Below, piece after piece: positions 24,408-33,221 of a DNA stretch of 64,000 nt; position 1 is the first letter of the stretch, and every line of letters starts with the position of its first letter. Location: positions 3,323,057 to 3,387,056 of the forward strand of contig NZ_KB913029.1 of the NCBI RefSeq assembly GCF_000384115.1. The letters are read 5' to 3'. A program made the translations under genes and the position numbers. The notes below the pieces were generated by a model. It was not told where the DNA came from, did not search any database, and was given only the letters and a program-made list of their open reading frames with translations. The DNA comes from Sporichthya polymorpha DSM 43042. Lineage in GTDB: Bacteria > Actinomycetota > Actinomycetes > Sporichthyales > Sporichthyaceae.

Positions 24408-24886
24408 AGCTCGGCCTGGCCCTGCGGGAGCTGCACCGTTCCGAGACCGAGCTCGCCCAACGGCTGCTGCACGCCGGGGAGCGGCACGAGGCGGACCAGG
24501 ACGTCTACCACCTGTCCCGCACCCTCGCGGCCTGGTCGACCGAGCACGTCCGCGCGATCGCGGAGCAGGCCCGCCGCTACGACGAGGACCTCGACCCCGA
24601 GCCGCGACTGGAGACGCGCCTGGTCGAACGGATCCGGGAGCGCGCGGCCGAGGTCCTCGGCCGGGAACCCGAGGCCGGGTTGCTCCTGCTCCTCGACCTG
24701 CGGGAGATCTACCTGGCCGCCGCGGGCGTCTCGGTCGATTGGGAGCTGATCGCCCAGGGAGCCCAGGGCGTCCAGGACCTCCCGCTGATCGAACTCGCCC
24801 AGCGCTGCCACGCCGAGAACCTCCGCCAGATGCGCTGGGCGAACGCGAAACTCAAGGAGTCCGCGACCCAGGTCCTGCTCACCTGA
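24404..24886 (+). CDS. Helical partner of the molybdoenzyme, unknown function
   Basis: A 160-residue, nearly all-helical protein coupled to the molybdopterin oxidoreductase by an ATGA overlap. The N-terminus MKLGLALRELHRSETELAQ and later SRTLAAWSTEHVRAIAEQAR resemble four-helix ferritin-like or DUF892-like proteins. I see no clear di-iron ExxH pair. It may stabilise or mature the oxidoreductase, or act as a small subunit; this is inference from coupling only. Confidence 0.75.
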   Translation: MKLGLALRELHRSETELAQRLLHAGERHEADQDVYHLSRTLAAWSTEHVRAIAEQARRYDEDLDPEPRLETRLVERIRERAAEVLGREPEAGLLLLLDLREIYLAAAGVSVDWELIAQGAQGVQDLPLIELAQRCHAENLRQMRWANAKLKESATQVLLT

Positions 24887-24908
24887 GGCGGGCGCGACTG
24901 GCAGTCGG

Positions 24909-25655
24909 TCAGACGAAGATCAGGTCCGCGACCTTGCAGCAGGTCGACCTCTCGGCGAGCGTGTCGGCGAGGCCGCGAAGCATGGCACTGCCGTCGCCGG
25001 TGAACGAGGAGCCGTGCATCAGGGCGAGGGTGCGGGGTTCCAGGTCGGCGAGGCGGTGCAGAACGGCCCGGGTGTTCGGGGCCATCGTCATCGCCTGGAA
25101 CATCTCCTCGGCCTCGACGGCCGGGCAGACGATGTCGCCGTGCACCAGCGCCGGCCCGTTGCCGACGTGGGTGAACAGGTCGCCGCAGAGCAGCGTGCCG
25201 GTGGTCTCCTCGAACAGGACCCGCGCCTCCCACCCGTGAGGGACGTGCGGGGTGTCGAGGTGCCGGACGCGCTTGCCGCCGAGGTCCAGCACCTCGCCGT
25301 CAGCGAGCGGCACCGGCGGGCGGTCGAGCAGGTCGGCGAGCTGGACGTCGCAGCCGAGCGCCCCGTGCGCGACCTGCGCCTCCGGGGCCGCGCCCAGCCA
25401 GTGGTTCACCGCGCCGGACTCGTCCGCCTCGACGTGCCCGAACGCGATCCACCGCAGGTCCCGCGTCGGCCGGATCCGGTTCACCGCCTCGGCCAGCTGC
25501 GGGAACATCCGCCGGTGGCCGGTGTGGAACAGCAGCGGTTGCTCGGCGTCGAGAAGGAACTGGTTGAACGTGAACCCCGCCGGCGGGGCGATCTCCGGCA
25601 CCCAGGTCGACAGGCGGTAGATCCCGTCGGCGATCTCGTCGATCCTCGTCTCCAT
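24909..25655 (-). CDS. MBL-fold metallohydrolase, flavodiiron-like
   Basis: A 248-residue metallo-beta-lactamase-fold protein. The metal site reads GHVEADESGAVN, an H-x-E-x-D pattern like that of flavodiiron proteins rather than HxHxDH. TLLCGDLFTHVGN and LALMHGSSF supply later ligands. There is no flavodoxin domain, so it would need a separate redox partner. I chose ATG 25655 because GGAGGTG lies 6 bp upstream. It converges on the molybdoenzyme partner gene. Confidence 0.82.
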   Translation of the reverse strand: METRIDEIADGIYRLSTWVPEIAPPAGFTFNQFLLDAEQPLLFHTGHRRMFPQLAEAVNRIRPTRDLRWIAFGHVEADESGAVNHWLGAAPEAQVAHGALGCDVQLADLLDRPPVPLADGEVLDLGGKRVRHLDTPHVPHGWEARVLFEETTGTLLCGDLFTHVGNGPALVHGDIVCPAVEAEEMFQAMTMAPNTRAVLHRLADLEPRTLALMHGSSFTGDGSAMLRGLADTLAERSTCCKVADLIFV

Positions 25656-25746
25656 CGCTGCACCTCCGTCGCGGTCAAGTCGGTGCGCAGACGATGGCAA
25701 CGGATACGGGTCCCGGGCATCGGGGAAACCCCCCCCCATCACCCCC

Positions 25747-27309
25747 CTAGGTGCGGCCCAGGTGCGCGGCGGCGAAGGCGGCGGCCTCGGCGCGGGAGCG
25801 GACGCCGAGTTTGGCGAGGAGCCGGCCGACGTGGTGCTCGGCGGTCTTGGCGGAGATGAAGAGCCGGGCCCCGATCTCGGCGTTGGTGAGGCCGGAGCGG
25901 AGCAGTTCCAGCACCTCCCGCTCACGGGCCGTCAGGTGGGGGAGGACGGCGTCGGGGGAACGGCCGGCGGCGCGGGTGGGGGTGCCGAGCGTCCGGAGCA
26001 GGGCCGCGGCGCGGTCGGAGCACAGCCGGGCTCCGACGCGGTCGAAGACGGCCAGCGCGTCCTGCGCCTCGACGACCGCGGCCGCGGTGTCGCCGGCGTC
26101 GGCGAGAACCTGCGCAACCTCGAGGCAGACGGCAGCCGAGCGCACCGGCCGCTCGCCGCCGAGGTGCTCCAGCGCGGCGCGAAAGTACGTCAGCGCGGCG
26201 GGATCTCCCTCGGCCACCGCCACGCGCCCCACGGCGAGCGCGGCCTCGGCCCGCAGGATCTGATCATCCGTCAGCGCCGTCAGTTCGGTCAGTCGCGCGG
26301 CTGCCGCGCGGGCCTCGTCGAGGGCCTGCTGCACGACCGCGGCCTCGACCAGGAGCCCGAGCAGCGCGCCGGTCCGCATCCGGTCACCGGGGACGGCGTC
26401 GACCTCCCGCCGCAGCAGCCCGACGGCGAGGTCCGGCCGACCCGTCGCCAGGTGCAGCCGGGCCAGCGGCTCGGCGGCCGACGGCCGGGAGCGCGCCGCC
26501 GCGAGCAGTTCCGCCGCCTCGGCGAACTTGCCCTGCAGCAGCCGCAGCTCGGCGAGCCGGGTCGCGGCGTCGTGGCGCTGGCCGGGGGTGGCGCCGGGCT
26601 CGTCGAGGACGTCCCGCATCGCCGTCTCACCCTCGGGCCAACGCCCGACCGTGCACAGCACCGACCCGTACGCGAGCCGGCAGTGCGCGTACAGCACGCG
26701 CGGCCGACGCTCGGGCGGCAGCGCGGTCACGATGCGCTGCAGCTCCTCCGCACGGGCGGCGTCCCCGGCCCGGTCGTAGGCGGTGAGGATCGCGCAGTAC
26801 GAGGTCGCGGCGAGGGAGACGTCGGCGAGCTCGCCGGTGGACAGTGCCGCCATCGCCTCGTCGAGCCGCGCGAACCCCTCGGTCAGCCGGCCGTGGAGCA
26901 CGAGCCCGTAGCCGCTGTCGGCGAGCGCGCGCACCTCCAGGTCCGGGTCACCGAACTCGATCGCGAGCTCGAGCGCGGCGTCCGCGGCGGTGAGCAGCCG
27001 CTCGATGTCGGTGAGCTCGCACGCCGTGATCGCGAGCTCCAGGTACCCGAGCTCGACGCACCGCCCGACCGGTTCGAGCTGCCGTCGGCCGCGGTGCACC
27101 CACCCCTGCCCGGCCGCGGGGTTGCCGAGGAACGTGCCGTGGACGTCGGCGAGCGTCGCGGCGATCCGGGCCGCGTGGCGCGGTTCGCGGGCCGCCCGCC
27201 AGTGCCGGAACGCGGCCTCCAGATGGCCGCGCGCACCGTGCAGGTCGGCGTCCCGGAACGCCTGCCAGGCGAGTTCCTGGCTCCGGGTGGCCTCCTCGAC
27301 GTGGCTCAC
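25747..27309 (-). CDS. LuxR-family regulator with TPR-like helical repeats
   Basis: A 520-residue regulator. The C-terminal LuxR/NarL helix-turn-helix reads HLTAREREVLELLRSGLTNA and then RLFISAKTAEHHVGRLLAKL (about residues 450-510). The rest is an Ala/Leu/Arg-rich array of helix pairs resembling tetratricopeptide repeats. There is no P-loop ATPase domain, unlike full MalT/LAL regulators. It lies upstream of the MBL gene on the same strand with a 91-bp gap containing a run of C residues. Confidence 0.85.
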   Translation of the reverse strand: MSHVEEATRSQELAWQAFRDADLHGARGHLEAAFRHWRAAREPRHAARIAATLADVHGTFLGNPAAGQGWVHRGRRQLEPVGRCVELGYLELAITACELTDIERLLTAADAALELAIEFGDPDLEVRALADSGYGLVLHGRLTEGFARLDEAMAALSTGELADVSLAATSYCAILTAYDRAGDAARAEELQRIVTALPPERRPRVLYAHCRLAYGSVLCTVGRWPEGETAMRDVLDEPGATPGQRHDAATRLAELRLLQGKFAEAAELLAAARSRPSAAEPLARLHLATGRPDLAVGLLRREVDAVPGDRMRTGALLGLLVEAAVVQQALDEARAAAARLTELTALTDDQILRAEAALAVGRVAVAEGDPAALTYFRAALEHLGGERPVRSAAVCLEVAQVLADAGDTAAAVVEAQDALAVFDRVGARLCSDRAAALLRTLGTPTRAAGRSPDAVLPHLTAREREVLELLRSGLTNAEIGARLFISAKTAEHHVGRLLAKLGVRSRAEAAAFAAAHLGRT

Positions 27310-27342
27310 GCCAGCGACGATAGGCGCTGCCCTGACGTGAGG

Positions 27343-27786
27343 TCAGCCCTGCGCCGCGGGGCGGGGGAGCGGGATCACCGGGGCGATCCGGGGCTCACCG
27401 CCGCACCGGCCGCCGCGGGCGCGCCAGCCGTAGAGCCAGTGCTTGACGAGGAAGCTCTCGTCCTCGTCGTCGGAGTCGGCGGGGTAGGGGCACGCCTCGG
27501 GGGACTGTCCGGCCTCCGCCGCGCAGGCCCCGCGGCCGACCGCCGTCAGGACCGCCTCGTGGTCCTCCCAGCCCCGGACCCAGGCGGAGGCGAGAACGCG
27601 GGCGTCGGGCTCCTCGGGGTCGAGAAACGCCCACGGGTCGCACGGCTGCCGCCGGTGCCGGGCCAGCGCCCCGCGCCGCCGCTGCTGGGCGCACGCGTAG
27701 ATCAGCACCAGCGCCGCCCGTCGCTCCTCGGCGTCGAGCACCTCGACCGGGTCGGGCGACCCGACCAGTCGCAGAACCTGCCCCAT
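27343..27786 (-). CDS. Ribosome-modulation-factor-like (Rmf/CrpP-fold) protein
   Basis: A 147-residue soluble protein. The C-terminal third has ASAWVRGWEDHE, ACPYPADS and KHWLYGWRARGGR. This recalls the CPY...W..GWR pattern of ribosome modulation factor. The N-terminal region (LVLIYACAQQRRRGALARHR) is basic and could touch RNA. A role in ribosome hibernation is inference from the motif alone. I chose ATG 27786. It lies 33 bp upstream of the LuxR-type gene on the same strand. Confidence 0.6.
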   Translation of the reverse strand: MGQVLRLVGSPDPVEVLDAEERRAALVLIYACAQQRRRGALARHRRQPCDPWAFLDPEEPDARVLASAWVRGWEDHEAVLTAVGRGACAAEAGQSPEACPYPADSDDEDESFLVKHWLYGWRARGGRCGGEPRIAPVIPLPRPAAQG

Positions 27787-27983
27787 GGCTGCCCCCTCCC
27801 GGTTCTCGTGTGTCTCAGGTGTACCGGCTGCCTCTGACAACTCTGGTCCGCTTCGTCCTCCGAACCTTGCCGACACGCCAGAAACGCCTTACCGGTCCCG
27901 TAACGACTCCGTGCCCCCGGCGGCCATTACGGGGCCTGCTGATCTTGCGAAGGATCTCGGGGGTCGGAAGTCGTCGCGGTGCG

Positions 27984-28883
27984 ATGGAGGGGGCCGGCTT
28001 GGAACAGCTGCGTCGTGGGAGATGGCGGATCCGGGGAATCGCGAGTGCGGTGACCGTCGCTGCGGGGGTGGCGCTCGCCGGGCCGGGTTTCGCGGCCGGG
28101 GCGGAGGACCCGCCGGAGGAGGGGCGGATCTCGGCGATCAACAACGCCGACGAGGTCCGCGCGATGGAGGCGAAGGCCGCGGCGAGTCCGCAGGTCCAGC
28201 AGGCCGAGGCGAAGGCTCAGGCCGCCCAGGCGCGGGCGCGCAAGGCGGTCAGTGCCGCCACCCGGGCGAAGAAGAAGGCGGCGGCGTCCGCGGCTCGGGC
28301 CAAGCAGCTCGGCTCCCCGGGGGCCAGGCGGTCCGCCGCCAAGGCCAAGGCGGCGGCCAAGAAGGCCAACGCCAAGGCGAAGGCCGCGAAGCAGGCCGCG
28401 GCGCGGGCGGCGGCCCACGCCGAGGAGGTCCGGCGCAGTGTGATGCGCGGGGAGAGCTCGAGCAAGAACGCGTTCCTGGCCGACTCCTCGCAGGGCGCGA
28501 CGACGACCGACGACAGTCGCCGGTCGGTCGTCCTCGACCTCGCCAACCAGGCCCGGTCCGCGGCGGGCTGCAGGCCGCTGACCTACCACTCGCTGCTCGA
28601 GCGCTCGGCCCAGGGCCACGCCGAGGACATGGCTCGCTACAACTACATGGGCCACGTCTCCAAGGACGGGCGTACGTTCGACCAGCGCATCCGCGCCGCC
28701 GGCTTCGACGGCGACCGGATCGGCGAGAACGTGGGCGCCGGCTTCAGCACCGCCAGCGGCGTCGTCGACGCATGGATGCGCTCGCCGGCGCACCGCGCCA
28801 ACATCCTCGACTGCCGCTACCACTACCTCGGCGTCGGTTACGTCGTCGGCGGCGGCTACTGGGTGCAGAACTTCGGTAGCTGA
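27984..28883 (+). CDS. Secreted CAP/SCP-domain protein with Ala/Lys-rich region
   Basis: A 299-residue secreted protein. The signal peptide ends near residue 42 (LAGPGFAAGAE). A long Ala/Lys/Arg-rich helical region (about residues 55-150, with runs such as AAKAKAAAKKANAKAKAAKQ) follows, then a C-terminal CAP domain. The domain carries HAEDMARYNYMGHVSKDGRT, IGENVGAGF and SPAHRANILDCRYHYLGVGY. The lysine-rich part could bind cell-wall polymers or DNA. ATG 27984 is preceded by a longer open frame without a good ribosome site. Confidence 0.87.
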   Translation: MEGAGLEQLRRGRWRIRGIASAVTVAAGVALAGPGFAAGAEDPPEEGRISAINNADEVRAMEAKAAASPQVQQAEAKAQAAQARARKAVSAATRAKKKAAASAARAKQLGSPGARRSAAKAKAAAKKANAKAKAAKQAAARAAAHAEEVRRSVMRGESSSKNAFLADSSQGATTTDDSRRSVVLDLANQARSAAGCRPLTYHSLLERSAQGHAEDMARYNYMGHVSKDGRTFDQRIRAAGFDGDRIGENVGAGFSTASGVVDAWMRSPAHRANILDCRYHYLGVGYVVGGGYWVQNFGS

Positions 28884-28918
28884 CCCCAGCCGGCGGCCGA
28901 GGAGTAACACCCCCTGGT

Positions 28919-28959
28919 CAACGCCCGGTGGCCCCGGTGGGAAGGGTCACCGGGCGTTG
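28919..28959. terminator. Hairpin after the CAP gene
   Basis: CAACGCCCGGTG and CACCGGGCGTTG form a perfect 12-bp stem around a 17-base loop, 36 bp after the CAP stop. There is no T-tract; termination is inferred from position. Confidence 0.65.
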
Positions 28960-29013
28960 CCGTGCCTCGGGCCCCCCGACCACGACGAATCGTCGTGCCG
29001 AAGAATCGAGGGC

Positions 29014-30234
29014 ATGACGACGATGTCAGCTCCGGGTACGCCCGGACTCACCGACCGCGTGATCGACCTCCGGGCCCGCATGCTCGAGTTCATCGACGGC
29101 GAGGTCTGTCCGCTGGAGAAGACGGTCGACGCCGGTGGTCCCGAGGCGAAGGCCGCGCTCGACGGGTTGCGGGCCGAGGCGAAACGGCGCGGGCTGTGGG
29201 CGCTGGGACATCCCGAGGACCTCGGCGGCCAGGGCCTCTCGTTCCTCGAGTTCGTGCACCTCAACGAGATCATCGGCCGGTCCGAGATCGGCATGTGGGC
29301 CGTCGGGTCGATGACGCAGCACGACACGATCATGTGGCGCCGCTACGGCACCGAGGCGCAGCAGCGGCGCTGGCTCGACCCGCTGGTCTCCGGCGAGTAC
29401 GAGTGGATCGGCATCGGCCTGACCGAGCCCGAGGTCGCGGGCTCGGACCCGACGCAGATGCAGACCTCGGCCGTGCTCGACGGCGATGGCGACGACGCCC
29501 ACTGGGTGATCAACGGCCACAAGTGGTTCACGTCGTGGGCCAGCGCGTCGCCCGCGGTGCTGGTGTGGGCGAAGACCGACCCCGACGCCCCGCCGCACCG
29601 GAAGTTCTCGGCGATCATCGTCCCGGTCGACACCCCCGGCTTCACGCACGTGCGCGACATCCGGACGATGGGCAGCGTCACCGGCCGTCACGGCGAGATC
29701 CGGCTGGAGAACGTCCGGGTGCCGGCGTCGAACCTGTTCGGCGAGCGGGGGCAGGCGTTCGCGATCGCGCAGACGCGGCTGGGGCCCGGGCGCATCTTCC
29801 ACTGCATGCGGTGGCTCGGGCAGATGCAGCGCGCGTTCGAGCTGATGTGCGACCGGGCGCGGACGCGGTACGCGCACGGTTCGCTGCTGGCGGAGAAGGG
29901 CGAGATCCGTCGCTACATCGCCGAGTCCGCCGCCGACATCCAGGCGCACCGGCTGATGACGCTCGACGCGGCCCGCGCCGTCGACGCGGGCAGCGAGGAC
30001 GCCCGTGTGCAAATCAGCCTGATCAAGTTCCGCGGCGCGGAGTACCTGCACAACGTCATCGACCGCGCGATCCAGGTGTACGGCGCGGCCGGCGTCACCG
30101 AGGACTTCCCGCTTGAGTCCATGTACCGGCACGCGCGGTACGCCCGCATCTACGACGGACCCGACGAGGTGCACCGGATGGTCGTCGCCCGGACGCTGGT
30201 GAAGGACGGCGCGGTCGCGCCGTGGCAGCGGTGA
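29014..30234 (+). CDS. Acyl-CoA dehydrogenase
   Basis: A 406-residue FAD-dependent acyl-CoA dehydrogenase. GIGLTEPEVAGSDPTQMQTS is the middle-domain motif, INGHKWFTSWAS follows, and the C-terminal helices include IQVYGAAGVTEDFPLESMYR. It oxidises an acyl-CoA at the alpha-beta bond. ATG 29014 is preceded by GAGGGC. It overlaps the following SDR gene (GTGA). This three-gene order with SDR and phosphotransferase-like genes is common in actinobacterial lipid catabolism. Confidence 0.92.
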   Translation: MTTMSAPGTPGLTDRVIDLRARMLEFIDGEVCPLEKTVDAGGPEAKAALDGLRAEAKRRGLWALGHPEDLGGQGLSFLEFVHLNEIIGRSEIGMWAVGSMTQHDTIMWRRYGTEAQQRRWLDPLVSGEYEWIGIGLTEPEVAGSDPTQMQTSAVLDGDGDDAHWVINGHKWFTSWASASPAVLVWAKTDPDAPPHRKFSAIIVPVDTPGFTHVRDIRTMGSVTGRHGEIRLENVRVPASNLFGERGQAFAIAQTRLGPGRIFHCMRWLGQMQRAFELMCDRARTRYAHGSLLAEKGEIRRYIAESAADIQAHRLMTLDAARAVDAGSEDARVQISLIKFRGAEYLHNVIDRAIQVYGAAGVTEDFPLESMYRHARYARIYDGPDEVHRMVVARTLVKDGAVAPWQR

Positions 30235-30992
30235 CGGGGGAGCTGGCCGGGCGGGTCGCGTTGGTGACGGGCGGGACGCGCGGGCTCGGGTACGAGATCG
30301 CGCGGGCCTACGCCGCGGCGGGGGCGGACGTTGTCGTCGCGAGCCGCAAGCCCGACGCGTGTGCCGCGATCGCGGCCCGGCTGTGGGAGCAGACCGGCCG
30401 GCGGGTGCTCGGGATCCCGACCCATGTCGGGCGCTGGGACGAGTGCGACCGGCTTGTCGAGGCCGTGTACTCCGAGTTCGGCCGCTGCGACGTCCTGGTG
30501 AACAACGCGGGGATGTCGCCGCTCTACGACTCGGTCGACACGATCAGCGAGGACCTGTTCGACAAGGTCCTCGCCGTGAACCTCAAGGGCCCGTTCCGTC
30601 TCGCGAGCCGGATCGGGGCGCGGATGGTCGAGGCCGGGCGCGGGTCGATCATCAACGTCAGCAGCGTCGCGGCCGTGCAACCGAGCGCGGCCGAGGTGCC
30701 CTACGCGATGGCGAAGGCCGGGCTGAACAACATGACCACGGCGCTGGCGCGCGTGTTCGCCCCCGCGGTGCGGGTCAACACGATCATGCCGGGCATGTTC
30801 CTGACCGACATCTCCAAGGCCTGGGATCCGGCGGAAACCGCGAAGCGCTTCGCCGAGGACGTCCCCGCCCGTCGTGGTGGCCGGCCGGACGAGATCGTGG
30901 GGGCGGCGCTGTACCTCGCGAGCGACGCGTCCGGCTACACCACCGGGTCCGTGCTGAAGATCGACGGCGGCTACGCCTGGGCGGCGGGCTGA
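30231..30992 (+). CDS. Short-chain dehydrogenase/reductase
   Basis: A 253-residue SDR. The nucleotide motif is VTGGTRGLGYEIARAYA, NNAG follows, and the catalytic Ser and Tyr-x3-Lys lie in INVSSVAAVQPS and YAMAKAG. It is probably a 3-hydroxyacyl-CoA or alcohol dehydrogenase. GTG 30231 overlaps the dehydrogenase stop (GTGA); GTG 30222 is possible. It is followed after 1 bp by the phosphotransferase-like gene, so the three are one operon. Confidence 0.9.
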   Translation: MTGELAGRVALVTGGTRGLGYEIARAYAAAGADVVVASRKPDACAAIAARLWEQTGRRVLGIPTHVGRWDECDRLVEAVYSEFGRCDVLVNNAGMSPLYDSVDTISEDLFDKVLAVNLKGPFRLASRIGARMVEAGRGSIINVSSVAAVQPSAAEVPYAMAKAGLNNMTTALARVFAPAVRVNTIMPGMFLTDISKAWDPAETAKRFAEDVPARRGGRPDEIVGAALYLASDASGYTTGSVLKIDGGYAWAAG

Positions 30993-30993
30993 C

Positions 30994-32040
30994 GTGGCGT
31001 CAGACACTTCTTCGGGCCACGCATCCGACATCGAGGGCGTCGACCTCGCCGCCCTCGCGGCGTGGATGGACTCGGCGGGGCTGGGGTCGGGGCCGATCAC
31101 CGACACCGAGTTGCTCGTCGGCGGGACGCAGAACATCCTGCTGCGCTTCACCCGCGACGGCCGGGACTACGTGCTGCGCCGCCCGCCCGTGCACAAGCGC
31201 GCCAACAGCGACGAGACGATGCGCCGCGAGATGCGCGTGCTCGGGGCGTTGGCCGGCAGCGACGTCCCGCACCCGGGGCTGATCGCGGCATGCCCGACCG
31301 AGGACGTCCTCGGTGCCGCGTTCTACCTGATGGAGCCGGTCGCGGGCGTCAACCCCTCCGAGGACCTGCCCGAGCGGTACCGCACCGACCCGGAGTGGCG
31401 AGAGGGGCTGGGCTTCTCGATGGTCGACGGGATCGCCGCGCTCAGTCGCGTCGACCACGTCGCGCGCGGGCTCGCCGACTTCGGCCGCTCCGAGAACTGG
31501 ATCGCGCGGCAGGTCGGGCGCTGGCGCAAACAGCTCGACTCCTACGCCGATGTCCCGAAATACCCGGGGCCGTCGCTGCCGCACGTCGAGGAGGTCAGCG
31601 CCTGGCTGACGGAGCATCAGCCGACCGAGTGTCGCCTCGGCCTGGTGCACGGGGACGCGCACATCGCGAACGTCCTCGTCAGTCGTGACGAGCCCCGGGT
31701 CGCCGCGTTCGTCGACTGGGAGCTCGCCACGATCGGCGACGTCCGCCTCGACCTCGGCCACATGATCGCGACCTGGCCCGGCCGGCCGGGAACGGTCGCG
31801 AAGGTCGAGATCCCTGGCCTGCCGGAGCCGGACGCGCTGGTGGCGCGGTACGCCGAGTCGGCCGGCCGCGAGGTTCACGACATCGAGTGGTTCGTCGTGC
31901 TCGCCTGCTACCGGCTGGGGATCATCCTTGAGGGCTCCTGGGCCCGCATGCTCGCCGGTCAGACCACGGCGGAGGTCGGCGAACGCCTCGGTGCCATGGG
32001 CCGGGCCCTGTTCGAGCAGGCGCACGAGATCACGGGGTAG
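30994..32040 (+). CDS. Phosphotransferase-family (APH-like) protein
   Basis: A 348-residue protein with an aminoglycoside-phosphotransferase/kinase fold: GLVHGDAHIANVLV is the catalytic-loop motif and DWELATIGDVRLDLGHM the metal-binding DxD region. In actinobacteria this subgroup travels with acyl-CoA dehydrogenases and SDRs, and resembles the ACAD10/11 kinase domain that phosphorylates 4-hydroxyacyl-CoA. A role in 4-hydroxy acid catabolism is inference. GTG start 30994. Confidence 0.85.
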   Translation: MASDTSSGHASDIEGVDLAALAAWMDSAGLGSGPITDTELLVGGTQNILLRFTRDGRDYVLRRPPVHKRANSDETMRREMRVLGALAGSDVPHPGLIAACPTEDVLGAAFYLMEPVAGVNPSEDLPERYRTDPEWREGLGFSMVDGIAALSRVDHVARGLADFGRSENWIARQVGRWRKQLDSYADVPKYPGPSLPHVEEVSAWLTEHQPTECRLGLVHGDAHIANVLVSRDEPRVAAFVDWELATIGDVRLDLGHMIATWPGRPGTVAKVEIPGLPEPDALVARYAESAGREVHDIEWFVVLACYRLGIILEGSWARMLAGQTTAEVGERLGAMGRALFEQAHEITG

Positions 32041-32065
32041 CCTCCGCCCCCCGCCCCGCCGCTCC

Positions 32066-32127
32066 CACGAAAGCGCAGATCCGTACGCCCGATTGGCGAT
32101 TTCCGCGTACGCAACTGCGCTTTCGTG
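32066..32127. terminator. Long hairpin after the acyl-CoA dehydrogenase operon
   Basis: CACGAAAGCGCAG (32066-32078) pairs perfectly with CTGCGCTTTCGTG (32115-32127); an inner CGTACG pair extends the stem. It lies 25 bp after the phosphotransferase-like stop, with the next promoter following. There is no T-tract. Confidence 0.65.
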
Positions 32128-32185
32128 GTGCACAGGTGGGGGTAGCTACGCTCGACCGAGCATCGCTTCTAGCAATGGGTGGGCA

Positions 32186-32971
32186 ATGAGCGACAAGGTT
32201 CTCGTCGAGCAGCGCGGTCACGTTCTCCTGGTGACCATCAACCGGCCGGAGGCGCGCAACGCGGTCGACCTCGACGTGTGCGTCGGCGTCGGGGACGCGG
32301 TCGAGCAGGCCGAGGCCGACCCGGAGATCCGCGCGCTGGTCCTCACCGGGGCGGGGGAGCAGGCCTTCTGCGCCGGCGCGGACCTGAAGGCGATCGCGCG
32401 CGGCGAGCCGATCCTGCCCCCGGGCAAGGAGCACTGGAGCTTCGCCGGGTTCGTCAACCACTTCACGCGCAAGCCGACGATCGCCGCGGTCAACGGCAAC
32501 GCCCTGGGCGGCGGCACCGAGCTGGCGCTGGCGTGCGATCTCGTCGTCGCCGTCGAGACCGCCAACTTCGGGCTCCCCGAGGTCAAGCGCGGCCTGGTCG
32601 CCGCCGCCGGTGGTGCCTTCCGCATCACCCGGCAGCTGCCGACACGCGTGGGCCTCGAGCTGCTGCTGACCGGCCGCCCGATGCCGGCCGAGGAGGCCCT
32701 GCGCTGGGGCCTGGTCAACCGGATCGTTCCCTCGGGCGAGGCCCTGTCCGCGGCCCTGGAGCTCGCGGAGACCATCGCCGCGAACGCACCCCTCGCGGTG
32801 CAGGCGTCCAAGCGCATCGCCTACGGCGTCGCCGAGGGCGAGCGCGCCGATGAGGAAGCTCTCTGGAAGCTCAACAACGGGATCATTCCCGAGATCATGC
32901 GCAGCGCGGACGCGAAGGAGGGCCCCACCGCCTTCGCCGAGAAGCGCGCCCCGGTCTGGACCGCCCGCTAG
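32186..32971 (+). CDS. Enoyl-CoA hydratase/isomerase (crotonase family)
   Basis: A 261-residue crotonase. The oxyanion-hole motifs are AFCAGADLKAIARG and NGNALGGGTELALACDLVVA, and FGLPEVKRGLVAAAGGAF carries the Glu expected for a hydratase. It adds water to an enoyl-CoA during beta-oxidation. ATG 32186 (MSDKVLV) starts the family-like sequence; the open frame upstream has no coding character. It is monocistronic between two strong inverted repeats. Confidence 0.9.
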   Translation: MSDKVLVEQRGHVLLVTINRPEARNAVDLDVCVGVGDAVEQAEADPEIRALVLTGAGEQAFCAGADLKAIARGEPILPPGKEHWSFAGFVNHFTRKPTIAAVNGNALGGGTELALACDLVVAVETANFGLPEVKRGLVAAAGGAFRITRQLPTRVGLELLLTGRPMPAEEALRWGLVNRIVPSGEALSAALELAETIAANAPLAVQASKRIAYGVAEGERADEEALWKLNNGIIPEIMRSADAKEGPTAFAEKRAPVWTAR

Positions 32972-33046
32972 CCCTTCCGTCGGCACCTGCGCCACTCAAT
33001 CCGGTGCACTTTTAGGCGTTTCACCCCCATGCGCCGCGTCTCCCCT

Positions 33047-33124
33047 GCGGGATGACGTCCCGCAGGGTGCCCGTGTCAGCCCGGAGGAGGGCTGACACCC
33101 CACGACTGCGGGACGTCATCCCGC
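33047..33124. repeat. Compound inverted repeat (two nested stems)
   Basis: Outer arms of 19 bp (33047-33065 and 33106-33124) are perfect complements built on GGGATGACGTCCCGCAG. Inner arms GTGTCAGCCC (33073-33082) and GGGCTGACAC (33089-33098) form a second stem. Each outer arm also contains a near-palindrome (CGGGATGACGTCCCG). It probably terminates transcription from the enoyl-CoA hydratase. Confidence 0.65.
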
Positions 33125-33192
33125 CGGAGGAGCGGGCGCGGAATCGGACACGGGGGGCCACGAACGGCCACGTTCCGCAACCCTTTACCGGC

Positions 33193-33221
33193 TAATCGAT
33201 ACATGATAAATCTATATCGAT
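33193..33221. promoter_or_regulatory. Operator-like AT-rich site upstream of module 2
   Basis: TAATCGATACATGATAAAT (33193-33211) matches the 19-bp motif seen at 44431, 50718 and 52190. In addition ATCGATA (33195-33201) and TATCGAT (33215-33221) form an inverted repeat with a 13-bp spacer. The site lies 25-50 bp before the binding-protein start. Confidence 0.5.

Noticed and set aside
25700-25760. Run of C residues near 25730-25747 as a phase-variable tract
   Set aside because: It lies just downstream of the LuxR-type stop and upstream of the MBL ribosome site, is interrupted, and a slip would not change a protein.
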